From Candidatus Nanopelagicaceae bacterium (GTDB lineage Bacteria > Actinomycetota > Actinomycetes > Nanopelagicales > Nanopelagicaceae): 6,330 bases of DNA. The DNA is taken from positions 1-6,330 of the forward strand of contig CANESA010000035.1 of assembly GCA_947440735.1 (NCBI GenBank). Reading direction: 5' to 3'. Below the pieces are notes generated by a model. That model made no database searches. It saw nothing but the letters and a program-made list of their open reading frames with translations, and was not told where the DNA came from. Made by a program: the position numbers and the translations under genes. How positions within the stretch are numbered: position 1 is the first letter of the stretch; each line of letters starts with the position of its first letter. Shown piece after piece: positions 1 through 6,222 of the stretch.

Positions 1-1064
1 AGAGCAGAGACTGCGATAGGAGAAAGTTGTTGAACCACAGCATCGACTGTATCGATAATTGCTGTGTATCCGATGTGAGAATCAAGAAATGCCGCAACTG
101 CAACCTCATTGGCCGCGTTAAAGATTGCCGGCAATCCCCCACCGAGCGAACCACATCGACGAGCAAGGTCGACCGCTGGGAACTTCACAGTATCTATAGG
201 TGCAAAGCTCCACGTAGATGCAGCGCTCCAATCAATGGGAACACTCGCATTGGGTAAACGATCTGGGTAGCTCAAGGAGTATGCAATGGGCCCCTTCATA
301 TTTGGCGGGCTAGCCTGAGCGATAGTCGATCCATCAACAAATTCAACAAGTGAGTGAACTACAGACTGCGGATGAATTACTGCTTCGATCTGTGAATATG
401 GAATATCAAAAAGGTAATGCGCTTCAATAATTTCAAGGCCCTTATTTACAAGTGTCGAAGAATTGATGGTGACGACAGGGCCCATCGCCCATGTTGGATG
501 AGCTAGCGCTTCTGCGATAGTGACAGTTGAAAGGTCGTCTCGATCTCTAAATGGTCCACCACTTGCGGTGAGGATAAGTTTAGAAACTTCACTCTTCGTT
601 CCAGATTTAAGTGCTTGCCAGAGCGCGCTATGTTCTGAATCGACAGGCAAGAGTTGGCCTGGCTTTGCAAGTGCCATCACCATTTCACCACCGGCGACAA
701 GCGATTCTTTATTGGCAAGAGCCAAAGTGTTTCCAACTTTGAGCGCTGCAAGTGTTGGAGCTAAACCAATCGATCCGGTAATCGCATTAAGCACCACGTC
801 ACAGGTAATGGCCGCAACTTCAGTTGAAGCATCAGGGCCATCGATAACCTGAACTCCTGGAAGTCCAAGTCGAACCTGATCGGCGTTATGAGTTACTCCG
901 ACAACACTTACTTTGAATTTAACTGCTTGGGCAACGAGAAGATCGATGTTATTACCGGCTGCCGTTAGTGCAACAACTCGAAATTGACCCGGGTTTGCAT
1001 CAATGATTTCAAGTGCTTGTACACCGATTGAACCAGTGGATCCAAGAATTACTACATCACGCAT
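1..1064 (-). CDS. dxr: 1-deoxy-D-xylulose 5-phosphate reductoisomerase (IspC), C-terminus cut by window edge
   Basis: This enzyme converts DXP to 2-C-methyl-D-erythritol 4-phosphate with NADPH and a divalent metal, the committed step of the cytosolic MEP isoprenoid pathway. The ATG at 1064 opens 354 full codons, still open at base 1. The family is usually about 385-400 residues, so some 30-45 are missing. Visible in order: the NADPH-binding GSTGSIG at residues 8-14; NAITGSIGL at 93-101; LANKESLVAGG at 116-126; DSEH at 142-145 with metal ligands D142 and E144; TASGGPFR at 166-173; AHPTWAMG at 188-195 with H189; and NKGLE at 207-211 with K208 and the third metal ligand E211. HPQSVVHSLVEF lies at 231-242 and NAANEVAVAAF at 316-326. 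All expected active-site residues are present. The start lies 3 bp after the ureohydrolase stop (TAA TCC ATG) with no clear Shine-Dalgarno, so translation is probably coupled. Identity is secure; the operon link is inferred from spacing. Confidence 0.96.
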   Translation of the reverse strand, partial: MRDVVILGSTGSIGVQALEIIDANPGQFRVVALTAAGNNIDLLVAQAVKFKVSVVGVTHNADQVRLGLPGVQVIDGPDASTEVAAITCDVVLNAITGSIGLAPTLAALKVGNTLALANKESLVAGGEMVMALAKPGQLLPVDSEHSALWQALKSGTKSEVSKLILTASGGPFRDRDDLSTVTIAEALAHPTWAMGPVVTINSSTLVNKGLEIIEAHYLFDIPYSQIEAVIHPQSVVHSLVEFVDGSTIAQASPPNMKGPIAYSLSYPDRLPNASVPIDWSAASTWSFAPIDTVKFPAVDLARRCGSLGGGLPAIFNAANEVAVAAFLDSHIGYTAIIDTVDAVVQQLSPIAVSA

Positions 1065-1067
1065 GGA

Positions 1068-2066
1068 TTAACGGTCCAGAAGATTTTGCGTTGGGGAGTA
1101 AGTACTACCGTTGCGACGCTTTGCAATCGCACTCAAGGCTTCTAGTACAACTCGGTTAGCTAATATCGCGGTGATATCAGCTGAATCAAATGGTGGTGCA
1201 ACTTCAACCACATCGATTCCCACCACTGGGAGTTCAAGACAGATTCGACGCACGGCTTCTAAGAGTTCGCGTGATGTCATTCCACCTGGCTCAGGTGTTC
1301 CTGTTCCAGGTGCCATACCAGGATCAACAACATCGATATCAACTGAGAGAAATACACCATCGCAGCCATCTGTCAGCGTCACAAATGATTCATCGAGAAC
1401 TGCAGTTAATCCACGATGATGAATCTCGGTCATCTCATACGAACGCATTCCTTGATCGCGCATCCACGCAAGGGTCACATGATCTGGCCAATAACCACGA
1501 AGACCAAGTTGCAAGAAACGATCTCCGCGTACATATCCATCTTCAATCAGACGACGCATCGGTGTTCCGTGTCCAACAAGTGCGCCAAATTGATCCTCGC
1601 CAGTGTCGGCGTGGGCATCGAAGTGAATTATTGAAACTTTTCCACGCCCCAAGTGATTAGCAATTCCTGCCACATCTGCAGATGCGATCGAGTGATCTCC
1701 GCCTAAAATTACGGGGATTGCACCAGCTCGCGAAATCTTTTCTGTTGCCTCGCGCACTACTGCAAGGGATGCAACAAGATCTCCCCCAGGCATCATCAAA
1801 TCACCAGCATCGACAACCTTAAGATCTTTCAAGCCATCTGTGCGTAAAGCTAAATGCGGGCGAGATCCATCGTGAGGAAGATAATCTCCACCTCGAATTG
1901 CCTGCGGACCAAACTTTGCACCTGAGCGATGCGATGTACCTGAATCTATTGGCGCACCAACAATAACAACATCTGCGCCAGCAAAGCTAGCTGGAATATC
2001 TAGATCACATTGAGGAATGCCGAGAAAGGTAAAGCTGGGGCCGTACATATTGCCGTGGTTGACCAT
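1068..2066 (-). CDS. speB: Agmatinase-type ureohydrolase (arginase/agmatinase family)
   Basis: This is a binuclear manganese enzyme of the arginase/agmatinase family, 332 residues. The most likely reaction is agmatine to putrescine plus urea in the cytosol. All the metal-site motifs are visible: GGDHS at 122-126 with H125, HFDAHAD at 148-154 with D150, H152 and D154, and SVDIDVVDP at 241-249 with D243 and D245. The conserved glutamate is E259 in GTGTPEPGG. The HGTPMRR loop at 166-172 is the kind found in agmatinases and guanidinobutyrases rather than true arginases. The N-terminal stretch YGPSFTFLGIP and the GLRGYWP segment match the actinobacterial agmatinase type as I remember it. The ATG abuts the potC stop (TAA|ATG); a second ATG six codons in (2048) is possible, but neither has a clear Shine-Dalgarno. 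Placement after a polyamine importer supports agmatine or another guanidino substrate. Guanidinobutyrase or guanidinopropionase cannot be excluded, so the gene symbol is tentative. Confidence 0.85.
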   Translation of the reverse strand: MVNHGNMYGPSFTFLGIPQCDLDIPASFAGADVVIVGAPIDSGTSHRSGAKFGPQAIRGGDYLPHDGSRPHLALRTDGLKDLKVVDAGDLMMPGGDLVASLAVVREATEKISRAGAIPVILGGDHSIASADVAGIANHLGRGKVSIIHFDAHADTGEDQFGALVGHGTPMRRLIEDGYVRGDRFLQLGLRGYWPDHVTLAWMRDQGMRSYEMTEIHHRGLTAVLDESFVTLTDGCDGVFLSVDIDVVDPGMAPGTGTPEPGGMTSRELLEAVRRICLELPVVGIDVVEVAPPFDSADITAILANRVVLEALSAIAKRRNGSTYSPTQNLLDR

Positions 2067-2912
2067 TTAGGAAACTTTACGCTTACGGCTGACAACTTGT
2101 CCAATGATCACAATTATCAAGGCCAAGAAGAACACGGCTGAACCAATTACATTTGCTTCGGCAGGAATTCCACGAGCGGCTGCTCCGTAGACAAACTTAG
2201 GAAATGTGGTCACGGTTCCAGAATTAAAGTTTGTGATGATGAAGTCATCAAAGGAGAGGCTGAAGGCAAGGAGCGCAGCCGCTGCAATTCCTGGAGCTAC
2301 TAGTGGAAGTGTTACGCGGCGGAACGTCTGAAATTCATTGGCATAGAGATCCATTGCTGCCTGTTCAAGTCGTGGATCTAGGGATGCGATGCGAGATTTG
2401 ACGGTAACTACAACGAATGAAATACAAAAGGCGACATGGGCAATCACCGTAGGCCAGAAGCCAGGGTTAATTTGTAGAACCAAAAAGAGTGAGAGAATCG
2501 AAGCGCCGAGGACAATCTCTGGTGTAGCCATTGGAAGAAAAATAAGCAGATTTGTAGTTGAACGACCCTTAAACATATATCTGCCGATAGCGAAGGCAAT
2601 GAGCGTTCCCAAAATTGTTGAAAATACCGTTGCTAGCAGTCCGATTTTGATGGAGTTGCCGAGTGCTTCACAGATTTTTGGTGCTGCACAAGGATCCGCC
2701 CAATTGTCGAAGGTAAAACCCTTCCATACTAAGTTGGATTTTCCAGAGTCATTAAATGAGAACGCAAATGTGTAGGCAATTGGAATAAAGAGATAAGTGA
2801 AGGCAACGATCATGTAGATGCGAATGAGATTACGCCCGAACCATCGGGAAATCAATGCACCAAGTGGCAAAGTTGGAATTGAAGCATCTTTTTGTTTTTG
2901 TTTTTGGCTCAT
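2067..2912 (-). CDS. potC: Polyamine-type ABC transporter permease, PotC-like
   Basis: This is the second inner-membrane permease of a putrescine/spermidine-type importer, 281 residues. About six membrane segments are visible, roughly at 32-53, 86-110, 119-146, 153-172, 204-222 and 253-272. The cytoplasmic EAA loop that docks on the ATPase is EQAAMDLYANEFQTFRRVTL at 183-202. SFDDFIITNF at 220-229, after the EAA loop, is typical of PotC. The start ATG overlaps the potB stop by 4 bp (ATGA), a usual sign of translational coupling, and the gene ends directly against the ureohydrolase start. The cytoplasmic N-terminus carries a QKQKQK stretch encoded by an exact hexanucleotide repeat. The external loop after segment 1 has two cysteines, C75 and C81. 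The substrate cannot be read from the permease; PotC/PotI/YdcV-type alternatives remain possible. Confidence 0.92.
   Translation of the reverse strand: MSQKQKQKDASIPTLPLGALISRWFGRNLIRIYMIVAFTYLFIPIAYTFAFSFNDSGKSNLVWKGFTFDNWADPCAAPKICEALGNSIKIGLLATVFSTILGTLIAFAIGRYMFKGRSTTNLLIFLPMATPEIVLGASILSLFLVLQINPGFWPTVIAHVAFCISFVVVTVKSRIASLDPRLEQAAMDLYANEFQTFRRVTLPLVAPGIAAAALLAFSLSFDDFIITNFNSGTVTTFPKFVYGAAARGIPAEANVIGSAVFFLALIIVIIGQVVSRKRKVS
2889..2906 (-). repeat. Three exact tandem copies of CAAAAA inside the potC 5' end
   Basis: On the minus strand CAAAAA occurs three times head to tail, encoding Gln-Lys three times at residues 3-8 of the PotC-like permease. Because the unit is two codons, gain or loss of a copy keeps the reading frame. 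The short A-runs are the sort of tract where polymerase slippage can happen. The Gln-Lys stretch lies in the cytoplasmic tail before the first membrane segment. Confidence 0.9.
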
Positions 2913-3754
2913 ACAACTTCATCCGTTCCAGCTTTGCGTATATAGACCAAGACAATGATCAAAATAGCAGCCATGAGAGTGAATGACAGAGCTGATGTAG
3001 TTGGATAGTCGGGAATGAGGAATCTCGACTGAATCACATTACCAATCATTGTGGTGTTTGGACCGCCCAATAATTCAGCATTGACATAATCGCCAGCTGC
3101 AGGAATAAAGGTAAGAAGCGTTCCGGCTACCACACCCGGCATTGATAGCGGCAACGTCACTCTGCGGAAAGTTGTAAATCCGTTGGCGTAGAGATCGCCT
3201 GATGCCTCAAGGGTACGTGGATCGATTCGATCAATCGATGCATAGAGCGGAAGAGTCATAAATGGCAGGAAGTTATAGGTCATACCCATTACTACAGCAA
3301 AAGATGTCGATGTCAGTGTTGTGGTATCGCTAATGACGCCAATAGTGCGAAGCGTGGGAACTACAAAACCTTCCTCACCAAGGATCTGTTTCCACGCCAC
3401 AGTGCGGAGCAAAAATGAAGTGAAAAAAGGAGCGATTACTAGGACAAGGAGAATGTTCTTAAATCTGCCTGCTTTAAAGGCTAGTGCGTATGCAAGCGGA
3501 TATGAGATAAGCAGTGCGAGTAAGGTTGCAATAAACGCGTAAACAAATGAGCGCGAGAATTGCTCGCGGTTTTCGAGAAATGCATCGAGGTAATTTGCAA
3601 AACGAAAAGTTTGCTCATACTGCCCAATATCACCACCCGAAATTGGGGTCTGTGTGGAAGTTTGGGCCAAGTTGATAATTGGCAAGATAAAAAAGGTAAA
3701 GAGAAAGATAAAACCAGGCAGAAGAAGGAGGTAAGGGGTACTAATTTTCTTCAT
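2909..3754 (-). CDS. potB: Polyamine-type ABC transporter permease, PotB-like
   Basis: This is the first inner-membrane permease of the importer, 281 residues. Hydrophobic segments lie at about 7-29, 68-92, 99-120, 151-172, 204-222 and 255-272. This is the usual six-span plan, with a large external loop (about 30-67) between the first two. The EAA loop is EASGDLYANGFTTFRRVTLP at 183-202, nearly the same as in the partner permease. GDYVNAELLGGPNTTMIGN at 221-239 matches the PotB-type region that follows it. The start ATG is 15 bp after the potA stop, with only a weak purine stretch (GAG) upstream. The first membrane span begins right after MKKIS, so an internal start would damage it, which supports this start. 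The 3' end overlaps potC by 4 bp. The exact polyamine carried is not shown by the sequence; PotH-like (putrescine) naming is an alternative. Confidence 0.92.
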   Translation of the reverse strand: MKKISTPYLLLLPGFIFLFTFFILPIINLAQTSTQTPISGGDIGQYEQTFRFANYLDAFLENREQFSRSFVYAFIATLLALLISYPLAYALAFKAGRFKNILLVLVIAPFFTSFLLRTVAWKQILGEEGFVVPTLRTIGVISDTTTLTSTSFAVVMGMTYNFLPFMTLPLYASIDRIDPRTLEASGDLYANGFTTFRRVTLPLSMPGVVAGTLLTFIPAAGDYVNAELLGGPNTTMIGNVIQSRFLIPDYPTTSALSFTLMAAILIIVLVYIRKAGTDEVV

Positions 3755-3769
3755 CGTAAGAGCTCGCGA

Positions 3770-4918
3770 CTACTCTTCGTCGAGATCTTCAGGCATTACT
3801 TCGGTGCCGGCTTCTGCATCTTCATCTCCACGAAGTGCAAAGGTAAAGATCGGCTCCCAAGAAATATTCACTGGGTCACCAATCTGGAATGGTGCAACAC
3901 CGTCATCGTTCTGCTCAAAGACCATAAGTTCCTGGCCCCACGGCATCATCACCTGGTATTGAGTCGAGACGCCGATATATGAAACATCTTCGATCTTGCC
4001 GCCACTTAATACATTGCCTGAGGTAGGTGTCTGGAGAAGAGAAATGCGGAACTTCTCCGGGCGAATACCAGCAAAGATCGATGAATCAACGGCGTGCGAA
4101 CGGTTGCGCGGAAGTGAAATCTTCTGACCAAAGAGATCCGCTATCAATGAATCTCCATCAGTTCCAACAAGGGAGCCCTTAATCAAGTTTGATTGGCCAA
4201 GGAAGTTTGCAACAAAAGCTGTCTCTGGATTGTCGTAGAGATCAGCAGGAGATCCCATCTGCTCAATCTTTCCTTCATTCATTACGGCAATAGTGTCAGC
4301 CATGGTCATAGCTTCTTCTTGATCATGCGTCACGTGAACGAATGTGAGCCCAACTTCTTTTTGAATCCACTTGAGCTCGATCTGCATCTGGCGACGAAGC
4401 TTGAGATCAAGCGCTCCAAGCGGCTCATCAAGAAGGAGAAGTGCAGGACGGTTAACAATTGCGCGAGCTAGCGCGATGCGCTGCTGCTGACCACCAGAGA
4501 GTTGAGTTGGCTTGCGCTGGGCAAGGTGAGGAAGTTCTACAAGATTAAGCACCTTATTCACTGCTTCATCAACATTTTTTTGGCCACGTCGGCGGAGTCC
4601 GAATGCGATATTTTCAAAGATTGTCAGATGTGGAAATAGTGCATAGTTCTGAAAAACAGTATTGATTGGGCGCTGGTAAGGCTTTGTTGTTGTGATATCA
4701 GTTGAACCCAAATGAATACTTCCCACAGTAGGTTCTTCAAGACCGGCGATCATACGTAGAGTCGTGGTCTTGCCACACCCTGAAGGTCCAAGCAATGCAA
4801 AGAATGAACCTTCAGGGATGGTTAAAGAGAGATCATCAACAGCAGTGAAATCACCGTAACTCTTTGTGATACGTGTGAGTCTGAGATCACCGCGTGCCGA
4901 ATTTGCGCTATCCGTCAC
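3770..4918 (-). CDS. potA: Polyamine-type ABC transporter ATP-binding protein, PotA-like
   Basis: This is the ATPase that powers the importer on the cytoplasmic face of the membrane, 382 residues. The nucleotide-binding domain has every expected motif: A-loop Tyr21, Walker A GPSGCGKT at 44-51, Q-loop Gln90 in VFQNYALFPH, ABC signature LSGGQQQR at 140-147, Walker B LLLLDE at 160-165, D-loop ALD at 169-171 and H-loop His198. The rest, from about 240, fits the TOBE-type regulatory domain of the PotA/MalK class. The protein ends in an acidic tail, with 10 Asp/Glu in the last 19 residues. The start codon is GTG, immediately after the potD TAA (TAA|GTG). A GGAAA stretch just upstream inside potD may serve as a weak ribosome binding site. 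The stop is TAG, 15 bp before potB. Family membership is clear; substrate is inferred from the neighbours. Confidence 0.94.
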   Translation of the reverse strand: MTDSANSARGDLRLTRITKSYGDFTAVDDLSLTIPEGSFFALLGPSGCGKTTTLRMIAGLEEPTVGSIHLGSTDITTTKPYQRPINTVFQNYALFPHLTIFENIAFGLRRRGQKNVDEAVNKVLNLVELPHLAQRKPTQLSGGQQQRIALARAIVNRPALLLLDEPLGALDLKLRRQMQIELKWIQKEVGLTFVHVTHDQEEAMTMADTIAVMNEGKIEQMGSPADLYDNPETAFVANFLGQSNLIKGSLVGTDGDSLIADLFGQKISLPRNRSHAVDSSIFAGIRPEKFRISLLQTPTSGNVLSGGKIEDVSYIGVSTQYQVMMPWGQELMVFEQNDDGVAPFQIGDPVNISWEPIFTFALRGDEDAEAGTEVMPEDLDEE

Positions 4919-6100
4919 TTAGTTTCCGGCGGCCTTCTGGAACGCCTCTGTCCATGCTGTCTCTTCAGCTGGAGTAAGTGAACGGAATACTGAAAGGTTT
5001 GCCATCGTCTTCTCGGTTGGGAAGATGAACTCGCTCGCAGCAAGTGCTGGATCGATCTTCTCCATCTCAGCTTGCGCGCCCTTAACAGGTGTCACATAGT
5101 TGACGTAGGCAGCGACTTCAGCTGCAATCGCTGGGTCGTAATACCAATTGATGAGCTTTTCAGCACTTGCCTTAGCCTCAGCTGTTGCTGTGTAAGGAAT
5201 CATTAAGTTATCACCTGAGATAGTTCCGCCTGATTCAGGGATAGCAAAGTCAAATTTTCCTTCGTTCTCTGACTTCAAAATGAACATATCTCCAGACCAA
5301 CCAATAACCGCAACAGCGTCACCGGCGGTGAGATCTTCTGCGTATTCATTGCCCTTAACTCCGCGAATCCAACCGTCAGCAATCTTCTGCTCTAGGAATT
5401 CAACAGCGCTCATGAACTGGTCTTCGGTCACTGTTTGAAGATCCACACCACGCGAGCGCAAGATGATTCCAATGGTGTCGCGCATTTCAGAGAGAACAAC
5501 AATCTTGCCTTTATTTGCTGGAGCAAAGAGGTCGTCAAGTGTGCGAACGCCGCCAGGAACCTTTTCAGTGTTCCAACCAAAACCACCCATGATTCCTTGC
5601 CATGTCATTGACTGTTCGCGCATTGGGTCAAATGATGGGGATGCAAGAGTGTCAAGAATGTTTCCTGCATTAGGAATATTTGCCTTATCAAATTTATGTG
5701 TATAACCAAGGCGGATCCAGCGAGCTGCCATCCAGTCAGTTGGGCTTACGATGTCATAGCCAATATCTTGCTTGAGCTTTAGCTGTGCCTGAACTTTTCC
5801 AAAGAACTCATCATTATCGTTGTAATCTTCGAAGTACTCATGGGCAATTCCAGTTGCTTCTGTGAATGCTTCAAGGGTTGGATAGAGCTTTGAATCTTCA
5901 TCGTAATCAAGGTAGAGAGGCCAGTTACCCCAACGTACAGATCCTGATGATGCGGCTTCATCGCCGCCTGATCCACATGAACTCAGGAGCGCAGCTCCAC
6001 CGAGTGCGCCAGCGCCTGCAACAAGTGCACGACGTGAGAATTTAGAGTTGATAATTGCGCTTGCTTCTGCTGATAGAGGTTTCTTTGGTGAATTAGCCAT
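4919..6100 (-). CDS. potD: Polyamine-type ABC transporter substrate-binding lipoprotein, PotD-like, with twin-arginine signal
   Basis: This is the extracytoplasmic binding protein that captures the substrate for the importer, 393 residues. The N-terminus has a long leader, then FSRRALVAG at 21-29 (twin-arginine type), a short hydrophobic alanine/glycine-rich core, and a lipobox LSSC ending at Cys42. It is therefore probably exported folded and anchored by lipid at that cysteine. The mature part begins with a Gly/Ser linker and then WGNWPLYLD at 57-65, as in spermidine/putrescine-binding proteins. DIVSPTDW at 116-123, VIGWSGD at 265-271 and FAIPESGGTISGDNLMIP at 285-302 follow the PotD/PotF plan. 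D297 aligns with the amine-binding Asp257 of E. coli PotD, but the aromatic two residues before it is replaced by Ser295. The ATG has a strong AAGGAG upstream. The gene abuts potA without any gap. Polyamine binding is likely; the exact ligand is uncertain. Confidence 0.9.
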   Translation of the reverse strand: MANSPKKPLSAEASAIINSKFSRRALVAGAGALGGAALLSSCGSGGDEAASSGSVRWGNWPLYLDYDEDSKLYPTLEAFTEATGIAHEYFEDYNDNDEFFGKVQAQLKLKQDIGYDIVSPTDWMAARWIRLGYTHKFDKANIPNAGNILDTLASPSFDPMREQSMTWQGIMGGFGWNTEKVPGGVRTLDDLFAPANKGKIVVLSEMRDTIGIILRSRGVDLQTVTEDQFMSAVEFLEQKIADGWIRGVKGNEYAEDLTAGDAVAVIGWSGDMFILKSENEGKFDFAIPESGGTISGDNLMIPYTATAEAKASAEKLINWYYDPAIAAEVAAYVNYVTPVKGAQAEMEKIDPALAASEFIFPTEKTMANLSVFRSLTPAEETAWTEAFQKAAGN

Positions 6101-6109
6101 GGTGATGGG

Positions 6110-6115
6110 CTCCTT
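6110..6115 (-). promoter_or_regulatory. Ribosome binding site of potD
   Basis: On the minus strand AAGGAG sits 9 bases before the potD ATG. It is the only strong Shine-Dalgarno in front of any gene in the window and fixes the ATG at 6100 as the start. It fits a binding protein made in excess over the membrane components, whose starts lack comparable sites. Confidence 0.85.
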
Positions 6116-6152
6116 TTTATTTTCCGGAACAAGGGACGGTTGTGCAGGCCTT

Positions 6153-6182
6153 ATTATGGAGCCGATTGCCCCTCATGGCCAA
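6153..6182 (-). promoter_or_regulatory. Candidate sigma70-type promoter for the importer operon
   Basis: On the minus strand TTGGCC (6177-6182; 4 of 6 matches to TTGACA) is followed after 18 bases by CATAAT (6153-6158; 5 of 6 matches to TATAAT). Transcription would start near 6146, giving a leader of about 46 bases that contains the potD ribosome binding site. It lies in the only sizeable intergenic region. Readthrough from the upstream aldehyde dehydrogenase gene is also possible, since no terminator is visible between them. Confidence 0.5.
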
Positions 6183-6195
6183 ACTATTTTGAGGT

Positions 6196-6211
6196 AATTT
6201 CAGGTGAAATT
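6196..6211. promoter_or_regulatory. 16-bp dyad between the aldehyde dehydrogenase stop and potD, possible operator
   Basis: AATTTCA-GG-TGAAATT is a perfect 7-bp inverted repeat around two bases. It lies 11 bp past the aldehyde dehydrogenase stop and 13 bp upstream of the candidate -35 box. The size and AT-rich palindrome suit a site for a dimeric regulator. It could instead form a weak stem-loop in the transcript, but no run of U follows it, so it is not a standard intrinsic terminator. No regulator gene is in the window to assign to it. Confidence 0.4.
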
Positions 6212-6222
6212 TATTGCAGAAT

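Noticed and set aside
520..852. A plus-strand reading frame of 110 codons in the left part of the window.
   Set aside because: It is the mirror of dxr, whose NADPH- and metal-binding motifs are all on the minus strand across the same bases.
1150..1195. A possible promoter inside the 3' end of the ureohydrolase gene for dxr (TTGATT, 18 bases, TATTAG on the minus strand).
   Set aside because: Each box matches only 4 of 6 consensus bases, as expected by chance in coding DNA of this composition.
1190..1660. A long plus-strand reading frame of 156 codons antisense to the ureohydrolase gene.
   Set aside because: The opposite strand encodes an unambiguous ureohydrolase with all metal ligands. The plus-strand translation is rich in His, Gln and Arg, shows no family motif and has no Shine-Dalgarno.
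2310..3210. Two similar stretches in the permease genes, around 2303-2361 and 3145-3203, considered as a DNA repeat.
   Set aside because: They are the EAA loops of paralogous permeases (LYANxFxTFRRVTLPL in both). The similarity is at protein level and reflects the shared ATPase docking site, not a mobile or recent repeat.
6122..6129. The 8-bp palindrome TTCCGGAA in the potD leader.
   Set aside because: It is too short, the flanking bases do not extend the symmetry, and such a site is common by chance.
6155..6175. A small GGGGC/GCTCC stem (one G-U pair) downstream of the aldehyde dehydrogenase gene, considered as a terminator.
   Set aside because: The stem is only five pairs and is followed by ATAATAAGG, not a T run. 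It also falls inside the spacer of the candidate promoter.
6117..6176. A 19-codon minus-strand reading frame (ATG at 6176, TAA at 6119-6117) ending just before the potD ribosome binding site, a possible leader peptide.
   Set aside because: It has no Shine-Dalgarno, and its start lies upstream of the predicted -10 box, so it would be translated only on readthrough transcripts. Its composition shows nothing like a regulatory leader.
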